Part shown: in pieces, positions 44,201 through 52,445 of the stretch
Position numbering within the stretch: position 1 is the stretch's first letter
Layout: every line of letters starts with the position of its first letter
Assembly: GCF_025457425.1 (NCBI RefSeq)
Contig: NZ_JAMXIA010000001.1
Coordinates: forward strand, 1,488,001-1,552,000
Origin: Chryseobacterium foetidum
GTDB lineage: Bacteria > Bacteroidota > Bacteroidia > Flavobacteriales > Weeksellaceae
DNA length: 64,000 bases
Direction: 5' to 3'
Translations under genes and position numbers: made by a program
The notes under the pieces: generated by a model
The model's input: only the letters and a program-made list of their open reading frames with translations
What the model was told of the DNA's origin: nothing
Databases searched by the model: none

Positions 44201-45976
44201 TTATTTTAACGGATATGTTTTTCCCTTGAAAACAACCATTTTGGAAGAACGAGGAATTGTCTTGATTTCAAATTCTTCGATTCTGCGGTTTGACAGGTAG
44301 GGATTGATAAGATACTGTTGGATTTTATCTTTTTCATTTTCAGAATTCAGCCAAAATTGAACACGGTTTCCCGTTTTTACCGAGACGATTATTTCTTTTT
44401 TGTAATGATGCACCAGCAGTTCATCTCTATGATTTTCAATAATATTGAATGAAATTCGGATTATAAAAAATAAGGATACAGCGAGAATCAGATTTGAAAT
44501 ATTTTTCAGGTTAAATTTATCGAGTGTAAATTTCAGCAGATAGACAATTCCGAACAAAACAAAAACCTCAGCCAGATTCATCGGGATGTTTTCAAAAAAG
44601 ACAGAATCGAAACCGGCAAACCAGTGAATGATTTTAAGTAAAATCTGAATAACAAAATCGTAAATCAGATTTATAAAGTCGAAATCTAAGTTTAAACCAA
44701 TCAACGCAGTCATCAGAAAAGAAAAAACAATAATCACTTCTGAAAAAGGAACGATGAAAAAATTTGCCAGAATTGAAATCAAAGAAAACTGGTGAAAATA
44801 ATATAAAACCAAGGGCAAAGTTGCTAACTGCGCCGAGATGGAAATTGAAATGGTATTAAAAATGAGCTTTTTAAAGTAATGATCCTGCCGTGGAAGATAT
44901 TTTAAAATCGGCTGATTCAACCAATAAATTCCTAAAACTGCGAGAAAACTCAGCTGAAATCCTACATCAAAAATCTGCTGCGTATCGATGATTAAAATAA
45001 TAAACGCAGAAAGTGCCAAAGAATGAAGTAAATCCGGTTTTCTCTGGAGCAAAACATAAATAAAATATACCGAAATCATAATGCAGGAGCGCACTACGGA
45101 ATTTCCGAATCCGATGAAGACAGCAAAAATCCAGATAAACAGTAAACTGATGACTATCGCGTATTTTTTAAATTGAACAGACGAAAACCTCATCATCAGA
45201 AAGTAAAACATTCCGAAAATAACAACGATATGCGTTCCGGAAATTGCCAGAAAATGCACCAAACCCGAACGGTTAAAATCCTGAACAGTTTCGGAATCAA
45301 TTTCTGTGCGGTCTGCGAGAATAATTCCCTTTAAAAATTCACGGCTGCGGAAATTCATTTCAGAACGATCAATTTCCTGTAAAGTTTCAAGCCTTTTCTG
45401 ACGGATTTTTTCTGTTAAGTTCAAATCATTTCTTGGAGCAAAAGAAATTTCATCATTAACAAAACACTGATAATGAATATTTTTCCGTTTTAAATATTTC
45501 GAATAATCAAACTGAAAATCGTGCTCGGGAGATTTTGGCTTAACAATGTATGCTTTTGCCCTATAATAATGATTAAAATCCAATTCTTTCTGATCTTTTC
45601 CAATACTTACAATTGCGTCAAACGACCTTTCTCCTACCCGAGCCGAAACTTCATATTTTTTATACTTTTCGTTTGAATTTAATTTTTTGGAAACTTTAAA
45701 AACAATGGTTTCGTTTGTCTTTAAATTTAAATTTCCAGCATGCAAACTATTGTAAAAGTGAAACGAAATCCCTATTCCGAAAAACAAAGTGGTGAGAAAA
45801 ACATTCCTGGACTTAAATACAAAATGGTTTTTCAGGAAAAATAATGCTGAAGTTATTAATGAGAAAATTAAAATGAGATAAACAGAATTCTGTTCAAAAG
45901 AAAAATAATCCTGAAAGAAAATCCCGAGGATAAAAGAAAGAACCAGAATCAAAAGAGGCTGTCTGTTCAAAATCAT
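44201..45976 (-). CDS. comEC: ComEC/Rec2-family DNA uptake channel protein
   Basis: The 591-residue polytopic membrane protein starts with two membrane helices, followed by a DUF4131-like region (~25-180) and the Competence core with VHFLAISGTHIVVIFGMFYF near 235-255 and a string of ~7 further helices. The C-terminal ~80 residues (HHYKKEIIVSVKTGNRVQFW) are soluble and small; the metallo-beta-lactamase domain found in many ComEC proteins is absent, as is common in the phylum. It probably moves single-stranded DNA across the inner membrane. It lies 55 bp after lpxB in the same direction. Confidence 0.88.
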   Translation of the reverse strand: MILNRQPLLILVLSFILGIFFQDYFSFEQNSVYLILIFSLITSALFFLKNHFVFKSRNVFLTTLFFGIGISFHFYNSLHAGNLNLKTNETIVFKVSKKLNSNEKYKKYEVSARVGERSFDAIVSIGKDQKELDFNHYYRAKAYIVKPKSPEHDFQFDYSKYLKRKNIHYQCFVNDEISFAPRNDLNLTEKIRQKRLETLQEIDRSEMNFRSREFLKGIILADRTEIDSETVQDFNRSGLVHFLAISGTHIVVIFGMFYFLMMRFSSVQFKKYAIVISLLFIWIFAVFIGFGNSVVRSCIMISVYFIYVLLQRKPDLLHSLALSAFIILIIDTQQIFDVGFQLSFLAVLGIYWLNQPILKYLPRQDHYFKKLIFNTISISISAQLATLPLVLYYFHQFSLISILANFFIVPFSEVIIVFSFLMTALIGLNLDFDFINLIYDFVIQILLKIIHWFAGFDSVFFENIPMNLAEVFVLFGIVYLLKFTLDKFNLKNISNLILAVSLFFIIRISFNIIENHRDELLVHHYKKEIIVSVKTGNRVQFWLNSENEKDKIQQYLINPYLSNRRIEEFEIKTIPRSSKMVVFKGKTYPLK

Positions 45977-46031
45977 TTGTGTTTGAACAAACTAAGTTAA
46001 AAAATTTTAGAATATGAAGGTGAAAATACTT

Positions 46032-47141
46032 CTACTTTTTAAGATTTAAAATAATGTCCGCTGCATTTTCACTTGCTCCTTTTCCTCCTAATTTTTCTCT
46101 CAAAAGCTTAAAGTTAATGAGCATCTCACTTCTTTTTTCTCCTTCAGTAACAGAATTCAGTTCACTGACAAGATTTTTTGTTGTAAGTTCACTTTGAATC
46201 AATTCCTTCACCACTTCCCTGTCCATAATTAAATTCACAAGCGAAATATATTTGATGTTTTTGACTAATCTTTTGGCGATGGCATAAGAAATTTTGCTTC
46301 CACGGTAGCAAACCACTTCGGGAATATTCAGCAAGGCAGTTTCCAAAGTTGCGGTTCCGGAAGTGACCAAAGCGGCTTTCGAACACCTCAGCAAATCGTA
46401 GGTTTTATTCGAAACGAAATGCACATTTTCATCCACATATTTCTGGTAAAAAGATTTATCCAAACTGGGTGCACCGGCAATTACAAACTGATAATTCTGA
46501 AAATGCGGACGAACAGATAGCATGATTTCCAGCATTTTTTCCACTTCCTGCTTTCGGGAGCCGGGCAAGAGAGCGATGATTTCCTTTTCATTTAAACCAT
46601 TTTCAGATTTAAAATCATCAACATTAATTTCATCTAAATTTGAAATGGCATCCAAAAGCGGATGGCCAACAAAATGAGATTTTACGTTATGCTTTTGGTA
46701 AAATTCTTCTTCAAAAGGCAATATAACCATCATTTCATCCACATATTTTCTGATGATTTCCACGCGGCCTTCTTTCCACGCCCAAAGTTGGGGAGAAATG
46801 TAATAAACCACTTTAATTCCCAGTTCCTTGGCAAATTTTGCAATTCTAAGATTGAAGCCTGGATAATCTACCAAAATTAAAACATCTGGTTTATTCTTTT
46901 TGATATCTTCTTTGCAAATTTTAATATTATTCAAAATCGTTCTCAGATTCATCGCAACTTCAAGAAAACCCATGAATGCGAGGTCGCGGTAGTGTTTCAC
47001 CAAAGTTCCGCCCTGTTTCTGCATCAGATCTCCACCCCAAAATCTGAATTCTGCGTTGGCGTCTTTTTCCTTTAAAGCTTTCATTAAATTGCTTCCGTGC
47101 AAATCTCCGGAAGCTTCACCTGCGATGATGTAATATTTCAT
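46032..47141 (-). CDS. lpxB: Lipid-A-disaccharide synthase
   Basis: The start MKYYIIAGEASGDLHGSNL at 47141 matches the conserved LpxB N-terminus; a longer frame adds 14 residues without support. The 369-residue GT-B glycosyltransferase has GGDLMQKQGG, VYYISPQLWAWKEGR, LLPGSRKQEVEKML and TSGTATLETALLNIPEVV. It joins UDP-2,3-diacylglucosamine and lipid X to make lipid A disaccharide on the cytoplasmic face of the inner membrane. Length is normal. It diverges from the DUF2480 gene. Confidence 0.95.
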   Translation of the reverse strand: MKYYIIAGEASGDLHGSNLMKALKEKDANAEFRFWGGDLMQKQGGTLVKHYRDLAFMGFLEVAMNLRTILNNIKICKEDIKKNKPDVLILVDYPGFNLRIAKFAKELGIKVVYYISPQLWAWKEGRVEIIRKYVDEMMVILPFEEEFYQKHNVKSHFVGHPLLDAISNLDEINVDDFKSENGLNEKEIIALLPGSRKQEVEKMLEIMLSVRPHFQNYQFVIAGAPSLDKSFYQKYVDENVHFVSNKTYDLLRCSKAALVTSGTATLETALLNIPEVVCYRGSKISYAIAKRLVKNIKYISLVNLIMDREVVKELIQSELTTKNLVSELNSVTEGEKRSEMLINFKLLREKLGGKGASENAADIILNLKK

Positions 47142-47216
47142 AAATAATGAGTACTGAGCGATGATTGATTTTCTAAATTTCAAATATCAAACCTCAAATT
47201 TCAAATTATAATTGAG

Positions 47217-47224
47217 TAAATTTG
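47217..47224 (+). promoter_or_regulatory. Promoter -7 element of the DUF2480 gene
   Basis: TAAATTTG followed by C, 21 bp upstream of the ATG at 47246, matches the Bacteroidetes -7 consensus. Confidence 0.6.
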
Positions 47225-47245
47225 CTTCAAAGATAATGATTAAAA

Positions 47246-47755
47246 ATGTCAGAAGAATTTGAAATAAAAAATAAAGTAGCCGCCAGCGGACTAATCAATT
47301 TTGACCTTACCGATCTGGTTCCGAAAGGCGCAAGAAAAGGGATTGACCTGAAAGATTTTCTTTTCATGGAAATGGTTTTAAAGGAAAAAGATTTTCGCGA
47401 AAAAGTGGCTGCCATCAACGTTGAAGATTACAGAGATTCATTTGTTTATGTTTACAATTCTGCCGATGCGATCGTTCCCCTTTGGGCGTACTTTTTAATT
47501 ACAGCCAAACTGACTGATGTTACCAGAAAAATCGTTTTCGGAAACCTTGAAAATTTAGAAATAATTTTAATGCACGACGCCATCACCAATCATGATTTTT
47601 CTGAAATGGAAGGAAAACGAGTTTTGGTGAAAGGCTGTTCAGATAAATTAATTCCTGAAAATGCGTATGTAGAACTGGTGGAAAAAATTCAACCCATCGT
47701 GAAATCGCTGATGTTTGGAGAGGCATGCTCAAATGTTCCTATATTGAAGAATTGA
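47246..47755 (+). CDS. DUF2480 family protein
   Basis: The 169-residue soluble protein begins MSEEFEIKNKVAASGLINFD and contains DLTDLVPKGARKGIDLKDFL, FVYVYNSADAIVPLWAYFLI and a C-terminal VKGCSDKLIPENAYVELVEK. I recognise this as the DUF2480 family, widespread in Bacteroidetes and of unknown function. No signal peptide or catalytic motif. It is directly followed by the DUF2723-type membrane gene, so the two are co-transcribed. Confidence 0.85.
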   Translation: MSEEFEIKNKVAASGLINFDLTDLVPKGARKGIDLKDFLFMEMVLKEKDFREKVAAINVEDYRDSFVYVYNSADAIVPLWAYFLITAKLTDVTRKIVFGNLENLEIILMHDAITNHDFSEMEGKRVLVKGCSDKLIPENAYVELVEKIQPIVKSLMFGEACSNVPILKN

Positions 47756-47758
47756 TTG

Positions 47759-49015
47759 ATGAATAAGTATTTTACGGGTCTTTTATTATTCTTAATTTTT
47801 CTTGGGATTTACACGTGGGGCAGCTTCGCCCGAATTCCCTTTGCCGACTGCGTTGGTTTTGTACTGACAGCTGAGCAGGGTGAATTTACGACTACGGCAA
47901 CCGCTACATCGCATTTTCTGTACGTAAACACCGCAATTGTAATTAAAGATATTTTTGGTCTTAACGGGATTGATGCTAACAGAGTTCTCGTGAATGTGTC
48001 AGCAGCTTTATCTGTGGTTTTTGTGTATTTCAGTGTTCTTTCTTTGAAGGCAAACCATTTAACAAGTGCTGCAGCAGCCGTTATTTTTGGTTTCAGTTTC
48101 AGCTTCTGGAGAAATGCTGAAATTCCGGAAGTGTACACGTACAACTGCCTCTGGATTTCTCTTTTTTTTCTATGCACAATCAGAAGTTTTTATACGGATA
48201 AAAGATACTACATCGTCCTCAGTGGTTTGTTTTTAGGCATTTCTTTATGGGTTCACATTCAAAATGTTCTTTTAATACCCGGATTTCTGGTTTTCATCTT
48301 TTTCTTCAGAAAGTACAGAAAACAAGCTATATTGTCTTTATTGCTTTTCTTGGTTTTGTTTGCTTCTCTTTTTGTTTTGAATTACTTTCAGGGATTATCA
48401 TTAAATTCTCCCTACTCATCAGAACAAGGGAGATGGGTGGAAGACTCCTTCAAAAAAACACTCAGTCAATATCTTACAGATTTTATAAAATCTATTTTTT
48501 ATCTTCTTTATAATTATACAGTTTTTATTTTTTTCGGGATTATTGGCATTATTACGCTGTATAAAAATAACAGAGAAATGTTTTTTGTTTTCCTTACCTC
48601 GTCGTTTTTCGTGTACGGATTTTCAACATTCTATGCAGTTACCGATAACTATGTGTTTTTTCTGCCTTTCAACATTATTTTCGCAATTGCCATTGGCTAT
48701 GGGCTGATGCACAGACAGAATTTATTCCCAAAAATTTCTTTTGCCGTACTTGTGATCCCAGCATTTTACATTTTATCTTATTGGATTGCAGCACAAACGG
48801 ATAAGGGAAAAGAGTTTGATGATTTTAAAAGCTATAAAGGCGGTTTAGCTTATTATTTATTACCATGGATGAATGATAATGCAGGAATTATGGAATTTGT
48901 TATCGATAAAAAAACCGCGCCTGAAGCAGTGAACTGGATGACGGCCTCAGCAGAAGAATACGCAGAACTTTTGAGATCTAAAGGGTACACTGATAAGGAA
49001 ATCAGGAAATTGTAG
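47759..49015 (+). CDS. DUF2723-like polytopic membrane protein (GT-C glycosyltransferase fold)
   Basis: The 418-residue protein has about ten hydrophobic helices. Its first loop, FARIPFADCVGFVLTAEQGE, places an acidic residue after TM1 as in GT-C lipid-linked sugar transferases and DUF2723 proteins. The ATG at 47759 follows the DUF2480 stop by 3 bp and is preferred over the TTG just before it. It has only a short soluble tail (AVNWMTASAEEYAELLRSKG), shorter than most DUF2723 proteins with TPR tails. A role in protein or glycan O-mannosylation is possible but not shown. Confidence 0.72.
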   Translation: MNKYFTGLLLFLIFLGIYTWGSFARIPFADCVGFVLTAEQGEFTTTATATSHFLYVNTAIVIKDIFGLNGIDANRVLVNVSAALSVVFVYFSVLSLKANHLTSAAAAVIFGFSFSFWRNAEIPEVYTYNCLWISLFFLCTIRSFYTDKRYYIVLSGLFLGISLWVHIQNVLLIPGFLVFIFFFRKYRKQAILSLLLFLVLFASLFVLNYFQGLSLNSPYSSEQGRWVEDSFKKTLSQYLTDFIKSIFYLLYNYTVFIFFGIIGIITLYKNNREMFFVFLTSSFFVYGFSTFYAVTDNYVFFLPFNIIFAIAIGYGLMHRQNLFPKISFAVLVIPAFYILSYWIAAQTDKGKEFDDFKSYKGGLAYYLLPWMNDNAGIMEFVIDKKTAPEAVNWMTASAEEYAELLRSKGYTDKEIRKL

Positions 49016-49053
49016 ATTCTTCAAAGAATAATACCACAAATCATTATTTTTAC

Positions 49054-49061
49054 TAAATTTG
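49054..49061 (+). promoter_or_regulatory. Promoter -7 element of the DUF937 gene
   Basis: TAAATTTG, 28 bp upstream of the ATG at 49090, matches TAnnTTTG. Confidence 0.55.
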
Positions 49062-49089
49062 ACATCTAACAATAAAATTTAAACACAAT

Positions 49090-49743
49090 ATGAGTTTATT
49101 AGACCTTTTAACAGGAAACACAGGAAATCAGGTTGCCGAGCAGGCAGAAAACAAATTCGGAGTAAGCAAAACTCAGATTTTAGCACTTCTTGCAGTGGCT
49201 GCGCCATTAGTAATTTCTTATCTCAGAAACAAATCTCAGGATGCGAAGGAAGCAGAATCTCTAAACAACGCTTTAGATAAAGATCACGACGGAAGTATCT
49301 TGGATGACGTTTCGCAGGCAGATGCAAGACAGGGTGAAGGCGGTTCTATTCTTTCGCACATTTTCGGAAACGATAAAAATACCGTAGAAAATAATCTCTC
49401 GCAAAATACAGGGATTTCTATGGATAAAATAGGACCAATTTTAGCAATGCTTGCTCCGGTAATCATGGGCTATATTGGTAAAGAAAAACAACAAAACAAT
49501 GTTGGAGCCGGCGGTCTTGGTGATCTTTTGGGAGGAATTTTGGGTAATGCTCAGAACCAGTCGCAGGCATCAAGCGATCCTTTAAGTAATATCTTAGGAA
49601 GCGTTCTTGGTGGCGGTGGCGCACAATCTTCAGGAGGCGGACTTGGCGATATCCTTGGAAGCGTTCTTGGCGGAGGCGGAAATAATAACAAGCAAGGAGG
49701 CGGATTGGGAGATATCTTAGGAGGTTTCCTTGGTGGAAAGTAA
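49090..49743 (+). CDS. DUF937 family protein with Gly-rich GLGDILG repeats
   Basis: The 217-residue protein has a DUF937-like alpha-helical core (~1-130) with KTQILALLAVAAPLVISYL and GPILAMLAPVIMGYIGKEK, two similar halves suggesting internal duplication. DKDHDGSILDDV (~64-75) resembles an EF-hand-type calcium loop. From ~140 the chain is Gly-rich, repeating GGGLGDILGSVLGGGG and ending GGGLGDILGGFLGGK. No signal peptide. Function unknown; relatives (YidB) are also uncharacterised. Confidence 0.85.
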   Translation: MSLLDLLTGNTGNQVAEQAENKFGVSKTQILALLAVAAPLVISYLRNKSQDAKEAESLNNALDKDHDGSILDDVSQADARQGEGGSILSHIFGNDKNTVENNLSQNTGISMDKIGPILAMLAPVIMGYIGKEKQQNNVGAGGLGDLLGGILGNAQNQSQASSDPLSNILGSVLGGGGAQSSGGGLGDILGSVLGGGGNNNKQGGGLGDILGGFLGGK

Positions 49744-49767
49744 GAACGATTAAAACCAAATACAGAA

Positions 49768-49798
49768 TACCGGAGATTTTTTCTTCGGTATTTTTTTT
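49768..49798 (+). terminator. Terminator of the DUF937 gene
   Basis: AATACCG and CGGTATT pair around GAGATTTTTTCTT and are followed by eight T residues. Confidence 0.7.
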
Positions 49799-49852
49799 GT
49801 TCTAAATATTTTAAATTTTAATAAATAATTATTTTTTTACGATAATTAATTA

Positions 49853-49860
49853 TATATTTG
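49853..49860 (+). promoter_or_regulatory. Promoter -7 element of the DUF2975 operon
   Basis: TATATTTG followed by C, 21 bp upstream of the ATG at 49882, matches the consensus closely. Confidence 0.6.
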
Positions 49861-49881
49861 CAATAATAAAATATTAAAACA

Positions 49882-50463
49882 ATGAAATTAATCGGACCAA
49901 AATCTATCTCCACAGGATTATCCTATCTTTTTTTATCAGTATTTATATTTCTTTTATTATATACCATTTACAAGAGTTTTTTGTTAAGCATAGGTTGGTA
50001 TAATTACACTTACTCTGAAAATCTACTACCAAATTTGGTTAAGACGGGAAAAGCTCCGGCGGACAACCCCACTGATCTTCAAACCTATTTAAAATTTAGA
50101 TTTCCATTTTTTAAAGAATTTGTGCATACGTATCTCAATGGCAAAATTTCTTTTGTCTCTGTGTTTACAAATGTGTTCTCCACTTTGTTTTTTTTCTTTG
50201 CCTATAAAATATTTAGAGAACTAAACAAACCAACACTTTTTAATAAGAAAATTATTAAAAAGCTAAAGGCTTTTTCAATAATCAATTTCATTTATGCGCC
50301 AGTTTATATTCTATCTATAAAAATATTGTTCAAAACAGGTCTTGAAAGTTCAATGATAATCTCTTGTTTTGCTTTTACATTTTTAGGGCTAATCTCCTAT
50401 TTCATAATGGTATTTTTTCAAAACGCATATCAATTACAATCTGAAAATGATTTAACCATTTAA
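49882..50463 (+). CDS. DUF2975-like membrane protein, copy 1
   Basis: The 193-residue protein has four membrane helices: ~12-32 (LSYLFLSVFIFLLLYTIYKS), ~90-110, ~130-150 and ~160-180. It ends QSENDLTI, the same tail as the next protein (QEENDLTI), with the same helix spacing. Its sequence between helices is diverged and AT-rich. It resembles the DUF2975 family, typically encoded next to a small HTH regulator as here. It is probably a membrane partner of that regulator. Confidence 0.75.
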   Translation: MKLIGPKSISTGLSYLFLSVFIFLLLYTIYKSFLLSIGWYNYTYSENLLPNLVKTGKAPADNPTDLQTYLKFRFPFFKEFVHTYLNGKISFVSVFTNVFSTLFFFFAYKIFRELNKPTLFNKKIIKKLKAFSIINFIYAPVYILSIKILFKTGLESSMIISCFAFTFLGLISYFIMVFFQNAYQLQSENDLTI

Positions 50464-50496
50464 AATTATTTACCAATATTTCATAAAATTAAAATC

Positions 50497-51060
50497 ATGA
50501 AACTTTTAGGAAAAAACTCCCTGCTCTATTGGCTGAAATATCCATTTGGAATCTATACACTAGGATTTACACTCATTTCAATCTGGATTTTAGGTTTAAT
50601 GTCAGTCTACGCTTTTACCTACTCTACCAACCAATTCATATCACTTGACAGTTGGACTAATGGAAACCACAATAAGCAAATCAAATCTGAAATAGTGCAG
50701 TTTCATTATCCGTTTACAAAAATGGTTCTGGCAACAGAAAATTCAGTTGAAGGAGTTTCTTTAGCATTTTTAGGATTGGCGTCTCTCTGCTTTATTTTAA
50801 TTGTTGTTTTTAAAATTTTAAATGAACTTTCCAAAGACAATTTTTTCACAGAAAGCGCGGTGAAGAATTTTAAAATCCTGGGATTCGGGCTCATTGCTTT
50901 TGGAAGCATTCATCTTGCTATCGATTTACTGACCTCATCACAAAGATTTGATTATACGCCACCATTTCTATTCATCATCACCGGATTGATTTTTATTTTC
51001 CTGAAAGAAATTTTTGCAAAAGGGAGAAAAATTCAGGAAGAAAACGACTTAACCATTTAA
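50497..51060 (+). CDS. DUF2975-like membrane protein, copy 2
   Basis: The 187-residue protein has four membrane helices with the layout of the preceding one and begins similarly (KLLGKNSLLYWLKYPFGIYT versus KLIGPKSISTGLSYLFLSVF). FKILNELSKDNFFTESAVKNF is a typical DUF2975 loop before TM3. The HTH gene begins 3 bp after its stop, so the two are translationally linked. Tandem duplication with divergence is the likeliest origin of the pair. Confidence 0.8.
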   Translation: MKLLGKNSLLYWLKYPFGIYTLGFTLISIWILGLMSVYAFTYSTNQFISLDSWTNGNHNKQIKSEIVQFHYPFTKMVLATENSVEGVSLAFLGLASLCFILIVVFKILNELSKDNFFTESAVKNFKILGFGLIAFGSIHLAIDLLTSSQRFDYTPPFLFIITGLIFIFLKEIFAKGRKIQEENDLTI

Positions 51061-51063
51061 ATT

Positions 51064-51267
51064 ATGCCAATCATCATCAATGTAGACGTCATGTTGGCGA
51101 AAAGAAAAATGCAGTCTCAGGAACTCGCAGAAAAAATAGGAATCACACAGGCAAATCTTTCCATTTTAAAAACAGGAAAAGCAAAAGCCGTAAAACTGTC
51201 AACTCTGGAAGCCATCTGCAAAGCACTCGACTGCCAACCCGGAGATATTTTAGAATTTAAACCTTAA
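51064..51267 (+). CDS. Small XRE-type HTH transcriptional regulator (YozG-like)
   Basis: The 67-residue protein is a single helix-turn-helix: MLAKRKMQSQELAEKIGITQ is followed by ANLSILKTGKAKAVKLSTLEA and CKALDCQPGDILEF. It is the HTH_26/YozG type that commonly pairs with DUF2975 membrane proteins. It likely controls its own operon. A hypothesis is that the membrane proteins hold or release it, but the sequence does not show this. Confidence 0.88.
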   Translation: MPIIINVDVMLAKRKMQSQELAEKIGITQANLSILKTGKAKAVKLSTLEAICKALDCQPGDILEFKP

Positions 51268-51281
51268 AATAATTTTATATA

Positions 51282-51710
51282 ATGAAAAAACTATTATTTA
51301 CGCTTGTTGCTATAGCAGCATTCAGCATTATATCAGCTCAGGAATTATCTGATGAGCATAAAAAAATGATCAGCTATGATGATACCGAAGACTTCGCCAA
51401 ACTTGTTAATAAAGAAAACATCAACCTTTGCTATAAAACCAAAGATGCATCGTATTCACTTTTAGCATTGGCGATAAAAGCTGACCGTCCAAAAATGTTC
51501 CAAAAACTACTCGACAATAATGCCGATCTTGAAAAAGTATGTGACGGAAAAACGCCGCTAATGTTTGCGGCAAAATATGGAAATACAGAATTTGCTAAAA
51601 AATTAATTGAAAAAGGCGCCAACAAATCTGCTAAGACGGAAAGAGGTTACACCGCTCTGGACTATGCAAAAAAGTATGAAAAACCGCAGATCATCAAACT
51701 TTTGGAATAA
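51282..51710 (+). CDS. Secreted/periplasmic ankyrin-repeat protein, copy 1
   Basis: The 142-residue protein has a signal peptide (KKLLFTLVAIAAFSIISAQ) and about three ankyrin repeats: SLLALAIKADRPKMFQKLLD, GKTPLMFAAKYGNTEFAKKL and GYTALDYAKKYEKPQIIKLL. It lies 14 bp after the HTH gene and may share its transcript. It is a paralogue of the next gene. Ankyrin repeats suggest protein binding; partner unknown. Confidence 0.85.
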   Translation: MKKLLFTLVAIAAFSIISAQELSDEHKKMISYDDTEDFAKLVNKENINLCYKTKDASYSLLALAIKADRPKMFQKLLDNNADLEKVCDGKTPLMFAAKYGNTEFAKKLIEKGANKSAKTERGYTALDYAKKYEKPQIIKLLE

Positions 51711-51817
51711 AAAATTCCTGAGAAAATTACATTTATGCTTTGTCTCTTTGTAAGTTGCATCAAATTTTATCAAAAAAAATCTTTAGATTTGTAAATAATA
51801 AAGAAAATAAATGATTT

Positions 51818-52252
51818 ATGAAAAATATAGTCTTTACCCTTTTTGCTGTTGCAGTATTTTTTGTTTCAAATCTTGCTCATGCACAACAACTTACCGATAA
51901 CCAAAAGCAAATTTTCAATAATGATAATGTTGAAGAATTTATAAAAGTATTTTCTTCAGATTACAACAAATGCATTACCGTCAAAGACGAATCTTTTACA
52001 CCACTTGCATACAGTACCAGACATCATAAAACTAAAATTTTCAATTTTCTTGTTAAAAACGGCGCGAATGTAAGTTTAGCATGTAATGGCAATACCCCTT
52101 TGATGGAAGCTGTGAAATTTAACGCTCCAGACCTTGCAAAAACACTTTTGGAAAAGGGCGCTGACAAAAGCATTAAAGACAGCAGAGGCAAGACTGCTAA
52201 AGATTACGCTGCAGAATATAAAAGAACTGAAATTTTTGATCTTTTAAAATAA
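51818..52252 (+). CDS. Secreted/periplasmic ankyrin-repeat protein, copy 2
   Basis: The 144-residue protein has a signal peptide (KNIVFTLFAVAVFFVSNLAHAQ) and three ankyrin repeats (NTPLMEAVKFNAPDLAKTLL and GKTAKDYAAEYKRTEIFDLL among them). It shares layout, NNDNVEEF/SYDDTEDF N-terminal pattern and the single Cys in each half (NKC, SLAC) with copy 1. A 107-bp gap separates them and it ends in a terminator. Likely a tandem duplicate. Confidence 0.85.
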   Translation: MKNIVFTLFAVAVFFVSNLAHAQQLTDNQKQIFNNDNVEEFIKVFSSDYNKCITVKDESFTPLAYSTRHHKTKIFNFLVKNGANVSLACNGNTPLMEAVKFNAPDLAKTLLEKGADKSIKDSRGKTAKDYAAEYKRTEIFDLLK

Positions 52253-52275
52253 AACTCATCAATAATCTATATTTA

Positions 52276-52302
52276 AAAACTTCCTTCGGGGAGTTTTTTT
52301 TT
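52276..52302 (+). terminator. Terminator after the ankyrin genes
   Basis: AACTTCC and GGGAGTT (one G-T) pair around TTCG and are followed by nine T residues. Confidence 0.75.
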
Positions 52303-52325
52303 GTTTAAAAAGCCCTCGAAAATCT

Positions 52326-52333
52326 TATCTTTG
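52326..52333 (+). promoter_or_regulatory. Promoter -7 element of aspS
   Basis: TATCTTTG followed by C, with TTG at 52301-52303 22 bp upstream, fits the Bacteroidetes promoter. The 110-bp leader downstream contains repeated TTCAAAGTT/TTGAA-type sequence that may fold. Confidence 0.6.
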
Positions 52334-52445
52334 CACACGAAAATTCAAAGTTCAAAGTTCAATCATTCAAAGTTGATATACTGAACTTTAAGCCCTGTAA
52401 TTTGAACCTTGAATTTTAAATATTGAATTTTAAATCAAATAAAGC

